This document shows positions 1 through 7,349 of a stretch of 64,000 nt of DNA, in pieces. The stretch is taken from positions 244,303 to 308,302 of the forward strand of contig NZ_FTMN01000006.1 of NCBI RefSeq assembly GCF_900155945.1. The letters run 5' to 3'. How positions within the stretch are numbered: the stretch's first letter is position 1; each line of letters starts with the position of its first letter. The notes beneath the pieces were generated by a model that ran no database searches, was not told the origin of the DNA, and saw only the letters and a list, made by a program, of their open reading frames with translations. A program made the translations under genes and the position numbers. The stretch is from Marinobacterium stanieri (lineage in GTDB: Bacteria; Pseudomonadota; Gammaproteobacteria; Pseudomonadales; Balneatricaceae).

Positions 1-1
1 G

Positions 2-163
2 CGTTTCGACAAGCATGCCGACCAGGGCACCCCGGCCGAGATACAGAGGTCGACGCGCATGAACGATGCCATCTGGCTGGAAAACCTGAACACCTCGGCC
101 ACCGAGTTTTTGCGCCGCCGCTTTGCCGCTGAACAGGCAGCAGGAGTCGCCCATGAAGATTAA
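2..163 (+). CDS. C-terminal end of a VWA/TPR (BatB/BatC-like) protein, partial
   Basis: Only the last 53 codons are in the window, open from the left edge and ending TAA at 161-163. The visible tail contains the stretch NDAIWLENLNTSATEFLRRR, which resembles the C-terminal end of VWA-TPR proteins encoded just before batD in aerotolerance (bat) operons. It overlaps the batD start by 11 bases, as expected for translationally coupled bat genes. The family call rests mainly on this context, because the domains themselves lie outside the window. Confidence 0.6.
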   Translation, partial: RFDKHADQGTPAEIQRSTRMNDAIWLENLNTSATEFLRRRFAAEQAAGVAHED

Positions 164-1481
164 AGCCCTGCTGACACTGATCGGTTTGGCCTGTGCCGGC
201 TGGTTGCCATCCGTCTGGGCGCAGGAGGTGCGTATTCTCACAAAGCTGCAGCAAGACCACGAAGTTCGCGCCGGGCAAACACTGTATTACAGCATCGATG
301 TGCTCACCGACACCTGGCTCGAGGGTACTCCCTCCTTTCCAGAACTGGATATCCCCGGCGCCCTCACCAGTTTTGAAGGCAGTCAGGGCCGCCCCATTCA
401 ACGCAGAATTGAAGGCAAAGCCTATTTCGGCGTCAGCTACCGCTACCGACTGACCCCACTACAGGCTGGCGTCACGGTTATTCCCGCCCTGACCTTGCAG
501 GTGCCCATCGGTCAGGCAGATACCCCAGTTCAGGCTCAGGTACCTGCCCGCTCGTTTGCCGTTCAAGCCCTGCCCGCCAAGGCACAGGGCAAACTGAGTC
601 TGCTGGCTGGCGATGTACAGCTGAGTCAACGACTGAAACTGTCCTCAGACTCAATTGAACAGGGCCAGCCGCTGATACGTGAAATCCGCGTAGAGGCACA
701 GAACGCCCTGGCATTGTCCATTCCGGCTGTGACCATATCGGCGTTGAGCGCTTTGCAGGGGACTCGGCTACCTGCCGATACCAGCACACTCACCGACGCA
801 GCTGGTGACCCGGTGGGTGGCGTACGTATAGAATCAGTGCGATATCTGCCGGAACAGAGCGGTACGTACCAGCTTCCAGCAGTTGAACTGGCCTGGTGGG
901 ATATTGATGAGCAAAAAATGAAACTGGCTCGACTGCCTGAGTTGACCATTGAGGTCATTCCCGCGTCCAGCTCGACCTCTTCCCAGACAATGCTGGAGCA
1001 GTTTTCAGACCGACTAGTGAAGGCCATGAACTTCAGCGGATCCGGGATGGTTCTGTTGGCACTTTTTAGTCTGTCGGTATGGGCCTGTGTGCACTATCGC
1101 CGTTCGCTGTTTCGTGTTGGCCGCTTACGAGTGCAACGGCTGCACCAGCACTGGCATGACTCCCGCACCCGGGCAGGCCTGATGGCCCGCAAGCAGCTGC
1201 GCCAACGAACACCTGAACTCACGGCAGCCTACCAACTGTTGCGACGCGATACACAAAGCCCAAGTGTCCGCCACGCAAAGCTGGAAGCAGAATTACAGCA
1301 GCCATTACTGACCGGACTCGATCTGCTTTACCAGCCAGATCCCGCTAAGCCCAGGGCGTTGCGCCTGTTGGGAACGTCTCTCCGTCACTTGAGCAAACGC
1401 AAGCGGCCCAAGCATTCAGGTTCACACAGCAGCCCCCTGCCGCCGTTGAACCGACACCCCATCTCTAGAGATCGGTTCTGA
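153..1481 (+). CDS. batD: BatD family protein (aerotolerance operon)
   Basis: Membrane-anchored periplasmic protein of the BatD family (442 aa), usually in an operon with VWA-domain BatA/BatB and an AAA ATPase. An N-terminal signal peptide (MKIKALLTLIGLACAGWLP, likely cleaved after VWA) is followed by a beta-rich region with the motif RAGQTLYYSIDV, and there is one transmembrane segment near residues 300-320 (GSGMVLLALFSLSVWACVHY). A basic cytoplasmic tail follows. The start at 153 is preferred over an in-frame ATG at 123 because it begins the signal peptide and overlaps the upstream gene. Family function is poorly defined, with links to oxygen tolerance and cell envelope. It is the last gene of the operon and converges on the phosphatase gene with a 17-base 3' overlap. 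Confidence 0.8.
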   Translation: MKIKALLTLIGLACAGWLPSVWAQEVRILTKLQQDHEVRAGQTLYYSIDVLTDTWLEGTPSFPELDIPGALTSFEGSQGRPIQRRIEGKAYFGVSYRYRLTPLQAGVTVIPALTLQVPIGQADTPVQAQVPARSFAVQALPAKAQGKLSLLAGDVQLSQRLKLSSDSIEQGQPLIREIRVEAQNALALSIPAVTISALSALQGTRLPADTSTLTDAAGDPVGGVRIESVRYLPEQSGTYQLPAVELAWWDIDEQKMKLARLPELTIEVIPASSSTSSQTMLEQFSDRLVKAMNFSGSGMVLLALFSLSVWACVHYRRSLFRVGRLRVQRLHQHWHDSRTRAGLMARKQLRQRTPELTAAYQLLRRDTQSPSVRHAKLEAELQQPLLTGLDLLYQPDPAKPRALRLLGTSLRHLSKRKRPKHSGSHSSPLPPLNRHPISRDRF

Positions 1482-2049
1482 TACTGCCCAGTACTCTCAG
1501 CCCATTTTCGGCATCCTGTGCCACCACAACGATTTCACCCGAGGCGGGATACACACCCGTTAGCGCCGTAATGTTGACCTGATGGGTCACCAACACCAGC
1601 GGCTCATCCATATCCCGCTGAGATAGCCAGCGCTTCAGTGCCTCGGTACGGGGCTCTTTTTGCTCATAATTACGGAAGAAAGAGTTCAGTGCTGGCAGCG
1701 GCGTTACCGCCCCCAACCCTAGCAGTTCGGCCGTATCCCGGCAGCGAAACCATTCGCTGGTAAACACCTGAGCGCTTTCTATGCCGTTTTCACGGAACAA
1801 CGCACCAATACGTTGTGCCTGCTGCCGGCCCTGCTCGGAAAGATTGCGCTGGGTTTCGCGGCGCCCCAAAGTAAAGTTGGCCGGATCACCCGTGCCCGGA
1901 GCGAGTGCGTGCCTCATCAGAGCAAAATGTTTGGGCGAGCGCAGCGCATCCCAGAGTGCTTTTTCTTCGTTATTGGCGTCAGCAGCAACCAGATGCTGGG
2001 CTGTAAATAGTGACGCAAGTAACCCCAACACAGACAAGAAGCCTTTCAT
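1465..2049 (-). CDS. Secreted histidine phosphatase superfamily protein
   Basis: Small (194 aa) phosphohistidine-type phosphatase of branch 1. A signal peptide (MKGFLSVLGLLASLFTAQHLVAA) predicts export to the periplasm. The catalytic RHG-type motif is seen as LMRHALAPG, a second conserved arginine lies in SEWFRCRDTA, and the C-terminal catalytic histidine is in VLVTHQVNI. The physiological substrate cannot be read from the sequence. Similar proteins are often annotated SixA-like, but SixA is cytoplasmic, so I do not use that symbol. The gene is monocistronic, converges on batD, and has its promoter in the 2050-2390 spacer. Confidence 0.82.
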   Translation of the reverse strand: MKGFLSVLGLLASLFTAQHLVAADANNEEKALWDALRSPKHFALMRHALAPGTGDPANFTLGRRETQRNLSEQGRQQAQRIGALFRENGIESAQVFTSEWFRCRDTAELLGLGAVTPLPALNSFFRNYEQKEPRTEALKRWLSQRDMDEPLVLVTHQVNITALTGVYPASGEIVVVAQDAENGLRVLGSIRTDL

Positions 2050-2393
2050 TATCTCTCCTCCTCACTAACGGCATGCAAAGAATACAGAGCACACGCGAGG
2101 CTTTCCCGAGTGGGCGAACGCGTATTTTCGGCACGCAGTATCGATCTGAAACCTAACAAACCCAAAACAGCTTACCCACACGTACGAAGATATAACCGGG
2201 ATCGATTGTTACCTCGGTTAACTGATCACTCAGCCTCGGCTGCAGCCCCTTCACAAAAAAATCCAAAAAAATTTCATTTTGGCTGTAAGGAATCCTGTCT
2301 TACCTCGACTGATGATCAGGAAGCACAACAAAACGGTACAGGACAACGTCCTGGCCGACACGGACACATATAACCAACGATAAGGTGATCACA
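2050..2393. promoter_or_regulatory. Divergent regulatory spacer; ECF-type promoter candidate for the bufferin operon
   Basis: This 344-base gene-free stretch lies between the phosphatase gene (leftward) and the RiPP precursor (rightward). GTAAGGAAT at 2284-2292 followed by CGACT at 2306-2310 resembles the bipartite GTAAC/CG promoters used by extracytoplasmic-function sigma factors, which are known to drive DUF692-type operons in some bacteria. No sigma factor gene is in the window. A strong ribosome-binding site (AAGGTGA, 2383-2389) precedes the ATG at 2394 and decides that start over the GTG at 2385. No convincing gene was seen in the spacer. Confidence 0.35.
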
Positions 2394-2732
2394 ATGTCTA
2401 ACTATACCAAACCGACCATTGCTGCCGTAGGTACTGCTTTTCTGCTGGGCCTGGGTGCGACATCAAGCGCAACTGCCGCCGAGAACCCTTTCGCTGCTCA
2501 GCCTCTCAGCAGCGGCTATGCTGAACTGGCCGAAGCCAAGTGCGGTGAAGCCAAATGTGGTGAAGATAAAGCTGAACGTGAAGGCAAATGCGGTGAGGCC
2601 AAATGCGGCGAAGACAAAGCCAAGGCTGATCGCGAAGGCAAATGTGGTGAAGCCAAGTGCGGCGAAGACAAAAAGCCTAAAGCCGATGGCGAAGGCAAAT
2701 GTGGTGAAGCCAAGTGCGGTGGTAACTCTTAA
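2394..2732 (+). CDS. Bufferin/HvfA-type RiPP precursor with KCG repeats
   Basis: Precursor peptide (112 aa) with a Sec-type signal sequence (hydrophobic AAVGTAFLLGLGATSSATA) and a highly repetitive, charged, Cys-rich core. The core holds four KCGEAKCG units, eight cysteines in all, three of them in the form EGKCGEAKCG, separated by acidic/basic EDKA spacers. This EGKCG pattern is characteristic of HvfA/bufferin-2 precursors, whose core cysteines are converted by an MNIO enzyme with its partner into modified (oxazolone/thioamide or thiooxazole) residues; bufferins bind copper in the periplasm. The DUF692, DUF2063 and DoxX genes directly downstream make the assignment strong. The repeats are also tandem at DNA level, so copy number may vary between strains. 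Metal binding here is inference. Confidence 0.87.
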   Translation: MSNYTKPTIAAVGTAFLLGLGATSSATAAENPFAAQPLSSGYAELAEAKCGEAKCGEDKAEREGKCGEAKCGEDKAKADREGKCGEAKCGEDKKPKADGEGKCGEAKCGGNS

Positions 2733-2787
2733 GCCAGCCTAGTCACCGGTTCCTGCGGGAACCGGTGAACACTCAACAGGAGGCCCC

Positions 2788-3642
2788 ATGCGTGAACTTT
2801 CTCCCTCACCGTTGCAGGGCACCGGACTCGGCCTTAGACGGGCCATGCTGAAAGAGTTGCCGGATGCAGACCTGAGTGATGTCAGTTTCTTTGAGGTCGC
2901 GCCGGAAAACTGGATGCAGATGGGAGGCCGTCTGGGACGCCAGTTTCGCGCCCTGACCGAACAGCATACTTTCAGTGCTCATGGCCTTTCCCTCTCCCTG
3001 GGTGGTCCCGAGCCACTGGATATGGCGTTTGTCGATCAGGCCGGTCGCTTTCTCGATCAGCATGGCATTCTTCTTTACAGCGAACACCTGAGCAGCTGTA
3101 GCGACCATGCCCATCTGTACGACCTGATGCCGATCCCCTTTACCGAAGAGGCCGTGCAGCATGTAGCCACGCGTATTCGCCAGGTACAGGACCGGCTGCA
3201 ACGACGCATTGCGATTGAAAACGTCAGTTATTACACCCCGCTCGCCACCGAGTTGAGCGAAGCCGAATTTACCCGCGCCGTGCTGGAGGAAGCCGACTGC
3301 GACCTGCTGCTCGACGTGAACAACATCTACGTGAACAGTGTTAACCATCGCTACGATGCAGAAGCTTTCATGCGCAGCCTGCCTGCCGAGCGCGTGGTGT
3401 GCTTGCATGTGGCCGGACACTATCAGGAAGCTGAAGACCTGCTGATCGATACCCATGGTGCGCCCATTATCGATCCGGTCTGGTCGCTGCTGCAGAAAAC
3501 CTATGCCCATGTGGGCCCGGTTGCGACCTTGCTGGAGCGCGACTTCAACCTGCCGCCGTTGCATGAGTTGATGGAAGAAGTGCGCCAGATTCGTCATTAC
3601 CAGCAACAGGGAGCTGAATATCATGACCGCCTCAGTGCCTGA
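2788..3642 (+). CDS. MNIO (DUF692) RiPP-modifying oxidase, BufB/HvfB-like
   Basis: TIM-barrel multinuclear non-heme iron oxidase of the DUF692 family (284 aa), expected to oxidise cysteines of the upstream precursor in the cytoplasm before export. Candidate metal-ligand positions are visible in family-typical surroundings: H65 (FSAHGLSLSLGG), E144 (IAIENVSYY), D176 (LLLDVNNIYVN), H207 (CLHVAGH), D221/H223 (IDTHG) and E250 (LLERDFNLP). The start has a consensus AGGAGG ribosome-binding site. It overlaps the partner gene by 20 bases, pointing to translational coupling. The length matches the family norm. Confidence 0.9.
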   Translation: MRELSPSPLQGTGLGLRRAMLKELPDADLSDVSFFEVAPENWMQMGGRLGRQFRALTEQHTFSAHGLSLSLGGPEPLDMAFVDQAGRFLDQHGILLYSEHLSSCSDHAHLYDLMPIPFTEEAVQHVATRIRQVQDRLQRRIAIENVSYYTPLATELSEAEFTRAVLEEADCDLLLDVNNIYVNSVNHRYDAEAFMRSLPAERVVCLHVAGHYQEAEDLLIDTHGAPIIDPVWSLLQKTYAHVGPVATLLERDFNLPPLHELMEEVRQIRHYQQQGAEYHDRLSA

Positions 3643-4420
3643 AGCCGATTTTGTGCAACGCCAGCGGCGTTTTGCTGACCAGATTCGCAACCCCGATCAG
3701 CCTGTACCCGAGGGTATCGAAGCGCGGCGCATGCAGGTCTATGTGGATCTGTTCTTCAGCAATATTTCAGGCTTTCTGGAAGGGGCGTTTCCGATCTACC
3801 GCGGCCTGTGCAGCGATGATTTCTGGGCTGCAGAAGTTCGCCGTTTCATGCAGGAATACAGCTCCCACAGCCCCTTGTTTCGCGACCTGGCCCAGGCCTA
3901 CCGCGACTATGTCGAACAGAGCCGTGCTCCCCAGCCCGAAGACCCGCCTTTCCTGCAGGAGTTACTGCACTATGAATGGGTGGAGCTGGCACTGGATATT
4001 GCCGAAGAGGACCCTTTCACCGATGTTTCGACCGCTCCGGTGACAGCCGAGCAGCTGCTGCAGGAACACCCGCTGGTTTCACCGCTGGCCTGGTCACTCA
4101 GTTACCAGTGGCCCGTGCATCAGATCTGCGCCGACTTTCAGCCGGACAAGCCACCGGAGCAACCAACCTGGCTGCTGGTGTACCGTGATCGCAAAGACAG
4201 TGTCGAGTTTATGGAGCTGAACGCGGTCAGCGCACACCTTTTGTGGAGTCTGAATCAACACCCTGAACTCAGTGGCCGGGAAGTACTGCAGCAAATGGCC
4301 GACGAACTGCCCCAGCTGCCTGCCGACACCATCTTCCAGGGTGGTTTGGATCTGATGCAGCAGTTTGTCAGTCGGGACATCATTTTCGCCACGGCCCCCT
4401 GTGAGGAGACAGGACCATGA
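3623..4420 (+). CDS. DUF2063 RiPP maturation partner, BufC/HvfC-like
   Basis: Partner protein (265 aa) that in this family recruits the precursor leader and works as a heterodimer with the MNIO enzyme. The N-terminal part (MTASVPEADFVQRQRRFADQ, then ARRMQVYVDLFFSNISGFL) is the typical DUF2063 fold, once annotated as putative DNA-binding. The C-terminal half (LLVYRDRKDSVEFMELNAVS) resembles the winged-helix-like leader-binding part. It overlaps its neighbours on both sides (20 bases with bufB, 4 bases with the DoxX gene). No catalytic motif is expected. Confidence 0.87.
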   Translation: MTASVPEADFVQRQRRFADQIRNPDQPVPEGIEARRMQVYVDLFFSNISGFLEGAFPIYRGLCSDDFWAAEVRRFMQEYSSHSPLFRDLAQAYRDYVEQSRAPQPEDPPFLQELLHYEWVELALDIAEEDPFTDVSTAPVTAEQLLQEHPLVSPLAWSLSYQWPVHQICADFQPDKPPEQPTWLLVYRDRKDSVEFMELNAVSAHLLWSLNQHPELSGREVLQQMADELPQLPADTIFQGGLDLMQQFVSRDIIFATAPCEETGP

Positions 4421-5040
4421 ACCGCTTAACAACTGCCTACCGCCCCTTCCAGGGCGCCTTGCAGCATCTGCAGTGGGGTGACGGTATTGCGCCCCTGCTG
4501 CTACGACTCTATCTTGCACCCATCATGATGCAGGCTGGCTGGAACAAGCTCAGCCATTTCGAAGATACTGCCGCCTGGTTCGGTAACCCGGATTGGGGAC
4601 TGGGGCTGCCCTTCCCCGAAGTTATGGCCGCACTGGCCGCAGGTACCGAGTTCTTTGGCGGTATTCTGCTGCTGATCGGTTTGGCCGTGCGCTGGGTCAG
4701 TATCCCACTGATGATCACCATGCTGGTCGCGGCCATCACCGTGCACTGGGATAACGGCTGGCTTGCCATTGCCGACACCTCCAGCTGGCTCGCCAATGAC
4801 CGGGTAATGGAATCAGCCGAACGTCTGCAGCGCGCCCGTTCGATTCTGCAGGAATATGGCAACTATGACTGGCTCACGGGCCGAGGCAGCGTGGTCATTC
4901 TCAATAACGGTATCGAGTTTGCGGCTACCTATTTTGTCATGCTGCTGAGCCTGTTTTTCACCGGTGGCGGGCGTTTCACCAGTGTGGATTACTGGCTGGC
5001 CCGCCGTACCGGACTGGGTGTCGCAGACACATCAGAGTGA
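4417..5040 (+). CDS. DoxX family membrane protein (HvfX-like)
   Basis: Integral inner-membrane protein (207 aa) with about four hydrophobic helices (LLRLYLAPIMMQAGWNKL; VMAALAAGTEFFGGILLLIG; SIPLMITMLVAAITV; YFVMLLSLFFTGGG). DoxX-family proteins commonly end hvf/buf operons; their exact job is unsettled, with proposals of electron supply or export. Compared with minimal DoxX proteins it has an insertion after the third helix (WLANDRVMESAERLQRARSI). It starts in an ATGA overlap with bufC. Its 3' end overlaps the convergent AEC gene by 9 bases, which closes the operon. Confidence 0.85.
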   Translation: MNRLTTAYRPFQGALQHLQWGDGIAPLLLRLYLAPIMMQAGWNKLSHFEDTAAWFGNPDWGLGLPFPEVMAALAAGTEFFGGILLLIGLAVRWVSIPLMITMLVAAITVHWDNGWLAIADTSSWLANDRVMESAERLQRARSILQEYGNYDWLTGRGSVVILNNGIEFAATYFVMLLSLFFTGGGRFTSVDYWLARRTGLGVADTSE

Positions 5041-5985
5041 CATCGGTAACCGACCGGCCAGCCCCAGCAGCCAGAGCACCAGGTTAACCGTGATGAAGGA
5101 CAGGCCTGTCGCTACCACCAGTGCCGGTGCACAGAGCGCGGCCTGTCCATAACGTTCACCCAGCAGGGAGATCACACTGGCCATGGGCATGGCCGCCATC
5201 AGAATCGCAATGGTCTGCATTGCAGGGTCAAAGCCGGGCAGTACCCAAACCGCCAGTGCGACCGCCGCCGGATGCAGCAGCAACTTGAAGACGGTCATCT
5301 GGCCGATATCGGCCATGCGCCCTTTCACGGAGCTGCTCACCAGGCTGCCACCAATCACGAACAGGGCCACGGCAGCCGCCGAACGGCCCAGCATGCCAAC
5401 CGCCTGATCCAGAGCATCCGGCAAACGAACTTCCAGCCCCGCCACCAAAAGGCCAGCCAGAATCGCCAACACCAGCGGGTTGGTCAGGGTACGCTTGAAC
5501 AGTTCCAGCGCACGCTTGCCTGCCCCACCCTGACCACTGCACAACTCGGCCAGCACCAGTCCCAGCGGAATCAGAATCAGCAGATCCACCAGCATGGTCA
5601 GTGCAACCGCGACCGCCGCAGCAGAGCCGAACAGTTCACCCGCCACCGCCAGACCGATGAAGGCACTGTTGGCCAACGTTGCGCCCAGCCCCTGGAATGC
5701 GGACTCCCAGCAACTGGCCTTGCGCAATTTGGCGCTGAGTGCAAAAGCCGCCAACAAGAGCACCACCGAGCCCAGCGCATAGGCGCGGATGTAATCCAGG
5801 TTCAACGATTCCTCCACCGGACGGGATGCCATTGACTGAAACAGCAGCGCCGGCAACGCCAGCTTGATCACGTAACTGCCCAGAGACGGCAAGGCCGATT
5901 CGCTGACCCAACCGGCACGGACAGCAAAATAGCCGATCGCGATCAGCATAAAGATTGGCAAAGTCAGGAGAAAAAGTTGAAACAT
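5032..5985 (-). CDS. AEC family transporter
   Basis: Inner-membrane permease (317 aa) of the auxin efflux carrier (AEC) family, with about ten hydrophobic helices in two halves starting MFQLFLLTLPIFMLIAIGYF. The family-typical segment ALPALLFQSMAS is present in the first half and PLVLAILAGLL in the second. Bacterial members move small organic acids such as malate, but the substrate cannot be read from sequence. It is transcribed alone, away from the AT-rich spacer at 5986-6150. Another AEC gene of a distinct branch lies at 7350. Confidence 0.85.
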   Translation of the reverse strand: MFQLFLLTLPIFMLIAIGYFAVRAGWVSESALPSLGSYVIKLALPALLFQSMASRPVEESLNLDYIRAYALGSVVLLLAAFALSAKLRKASCWESAFQGLGATLANSAFIGLAVAGELFGSAAAVAVALTMLVDLLILIPLGLVLAELCSGQGGAGKRALELFKRTLTNPLVLAILAGLLVAGLEVRLPDALDQAVGMLGRSAAAVALFVIGGSLVSSSVKGRMADIGQMTVFKLLLHPAAVALAVWVLPGFDPAMQTIAILMAAMPMASVISLLGERYGQAALCAPALVVATGLSFITVNLVLWLLGLAGRLPMSL

Positions 5986-6006
5986 CGCACCTCCGCGGGC
6001 ATTTAA

Positions 6007-6018
6007 TTAATATATTAA
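6007..6018. promoter_or_regulatory. AT-rich perfect palindrome upstream of the AEC gene
   Basis: TTAATATATTAA is a perfect 12-base inverted repeat in a strongly AT-rich patch (6001-6025), just upstream of the leftward AEC gene. It could be an operator or part of its promoter. There is no adjacent regulator gene to pair with it, so this remains weak. Confidence 0.25.
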
Positions 6019-6155
6019 CTATATACCAACATTGTGCAGTTTTTACGCGCGTGGCTAAAACGATTAATTCTCAGCCAACAGGTGTATTTTTTTCATGGTT
6101 GACCGCGCGGGGGAGGATGGTGGATGATGAATGCTGATCAATAAGGACTCCAAGC

Positions 6156-6263
6156 ATGCAGCCCCGCAACTATCCATGCCATCTACCACGACGAAAATCT
6201 GTCGTCGGCGTTCCGCCGAAGATGCGCCCCTGTGCGAAGCTGCCCAGCCCTGATCTGTTCTGA
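6156..6263 (+). CDS. Possible 35-codon leader peptide, proline-rich
   Basis: Short open frame beginning MQPRNYPCHLPRRKS and ending in TGA. It holds eight prolines and a basic RRK patch and is preceded by an AAGGA ribosome-binding site (6143-6147). It ends 17 bases before a hairpin and T-run at 6281-6303, which lies ahead of the EamA exporter. The arrangement of small ORF, terminator and transporter resembles a leader-peptide attenuator, but no homologue is recognised and chance cannot be excluded. It lies inside a 354-base stretch (5986-6339) that otherwise contains no gene. Confidence 0.3.
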   Translation: MQPRNYPCHLPRRKSVVGVPPKMRPCAKLPSPDLF

Positions 6264-6280
6264 ATTAAATTGACTCATGG

Positions 6281-6303
6281 CCGCAGCAGTTGCTGCGGTT
6301 TTT
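6281..6303 (+). terminator. Intrinsic terminator/attenuator ahead of the EamA gene
   Basis: A perfect 8-base stem, CCGCAGCA (6281-6288) and TGCTGCGG (6291-6298), with a 2-base loop is followed by TTTTT at 6299-6303. It points rightward and sits 36 bases before the exporter start, so it would end a short upstream transcript or act as an attenuator. Confidence 0.6.
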
Positions 6304-6339
6304 GTCGTTGCAGCTGCGGTCGACTGACACGGAGTGGTT

Positions 6340-7230
6340 ATGTCGGTACCTGTTTCCTATCTCGCGGTGGTGTTGATCTGGTCCACCACACCCTTAACCA
6401 TTGCCTGGAGCAGCGAATCCGTTGATCCAGTCGTTGCTGCCGGCCTGCGTATGGCGATTGCCGCCCTGCTGGGTCTGGGCCTGCTGGCTGTTTTGCGTGA
6501 ACCCCTGCCGCTGAACCGCCGCGCACAAAAAACCTATGCCTGTGCCGCCATTGGCGTGTTTGGTGCCATGTGCTGTGCCTACCTGTCGTCACGCTATGTA
6601 CCTTCGGGCCTGATCTCCATCATGTTCGGTCTGGCACCAATCCTGTCGGCCGTGCTGGGACAATGGCTGCTGGATGAAGCGCGTTTCCGTGCCTATCGCT
6701 GGGTCGCCTGTTTCCTGGCCTTTGCCGGGCTCGGGGTCATTTTTACCGACGATGTGGCACTGGGGCCGGAAAGTCTGCCCGGCCTGTTGCTGCTGTTGCT
6801 GGCGGTGACCCTGTTCAGCCTGAGTGCGGTTCTGGTAAAACGCTGTAACGGTCAGCTCAACCCGCTGGCTCATACGGTGGGTTCCCTGCTCTGGTCACTG
6901 CCGGGGTTTGTGCTGGTGGGCCTGTTTACGGGCACGGACAGCCTGGCCATCGAAGTGGGCAGCCGCTCCTTCTGGTCGATTCTCTACCTGGCCACCTTCG
7001 GTTCGCTGCTGGGCTTTGTCTGCTACTTCCATGTGCTGCGCCACCTGCCGCCCAGCACCGTCGCCCTGGTGACACTGATTACTCCGGTCTTTGCACTGAT
7101 GCTGGGTCACCTGCTCAATGACGAACCGCTTACCGCCGGACTTTGGCAGGGTTGCCTGCTGGTAGTGACCGGGCTTGGGCTGTTCTTCTGGGGACACCGA
7201 CTGCAACCAGAGCGAAGCCCTGTGAGCTGA
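6340..7230 (+). CDS. DMT superfamily EamA-type exporter
   Basis: Inner-membrane protein (296 aa) with ten predicted helices formed by two EamA repeats. The first starts SYLAVVLIWSTTPLTIAW; the second is LFSLSAVLVKRCN to the C-terminus, with the family-typical FGSLLGFVCYFHVLRHLPPS and LITPVFALMLG. Members export amino acids and other metabolites; the substrate is unknown. The ATG at 6340 is chosen because GGAG lies at 6331-6334; an in-frame GTG at 6334 overlaps that site. The upstream hairpin suggests conditional expression. Confidence 0.85.
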   Translation: MSVPVSYLAVVLIWSTTPLTIAWSSESVDPVVAAGLRMAIAALLGLGLLAVLREPLPLNRRAQKTYACAAIGVFGAMCCAYLSSRYVPSGLISIMFGLAPILSAVLGQWLLDEARFRAYRWVACFLAFAGLGVIFTDDVALGPESLPGLLLLLLAVTLFSLSAVLVKRCNGQLNPLAHTVGSLLWSLPGFVLVGLFTGTDSLAIEVGSRSFWSILYLATFGSLLGFVCYFHVLRHLPPSTVALVTLITPVFALMLGHLLNDEPLTAGLWQGCLLVVTGLGLFFWGHRLQPERSPVS

Positions 7231-7234
7231 ACTC

Positions 7235-7264
7235 GACGTGCCAGCGTACAGGCGCTGGCACGTC
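7235..7264 (+). terminator. Strong 12-bp stem-loop after the EamA gene
   Basis: GACGTGCCAGCG pairs perfectly with CGCTGGCACGTC around a 6-base loop directly after the exporter stop codon. There is no T-run on the plus strand, so it may work as an RNA 3'-end stabiliser or a weak terminator rather than a classic intrinsic terminator. Confidence 0.5.
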
Positions 7265-7349
7265 TGCTCCTGGTTGCATCGACACTCCAGTAAATGAGTC
7301 TTTTTTACAGTAAAATACGCCTTCTTCTCACCGCAGCCGGAGACGCCGC

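Noticed and set aside
2110..2373. 87-residue open frame upstream of the RiPP precursor
   Set aside because: Low-complexity composition, no ribosome-binding site, and it covers the expected promoter region.
2535..2725. Repeat array considered as a CRISPR-like array
   Set aside because: The repeats are in-frame codons of the KCG precursor without unique spacers of constant size. No CRISPR array was seen anywhere in the window.
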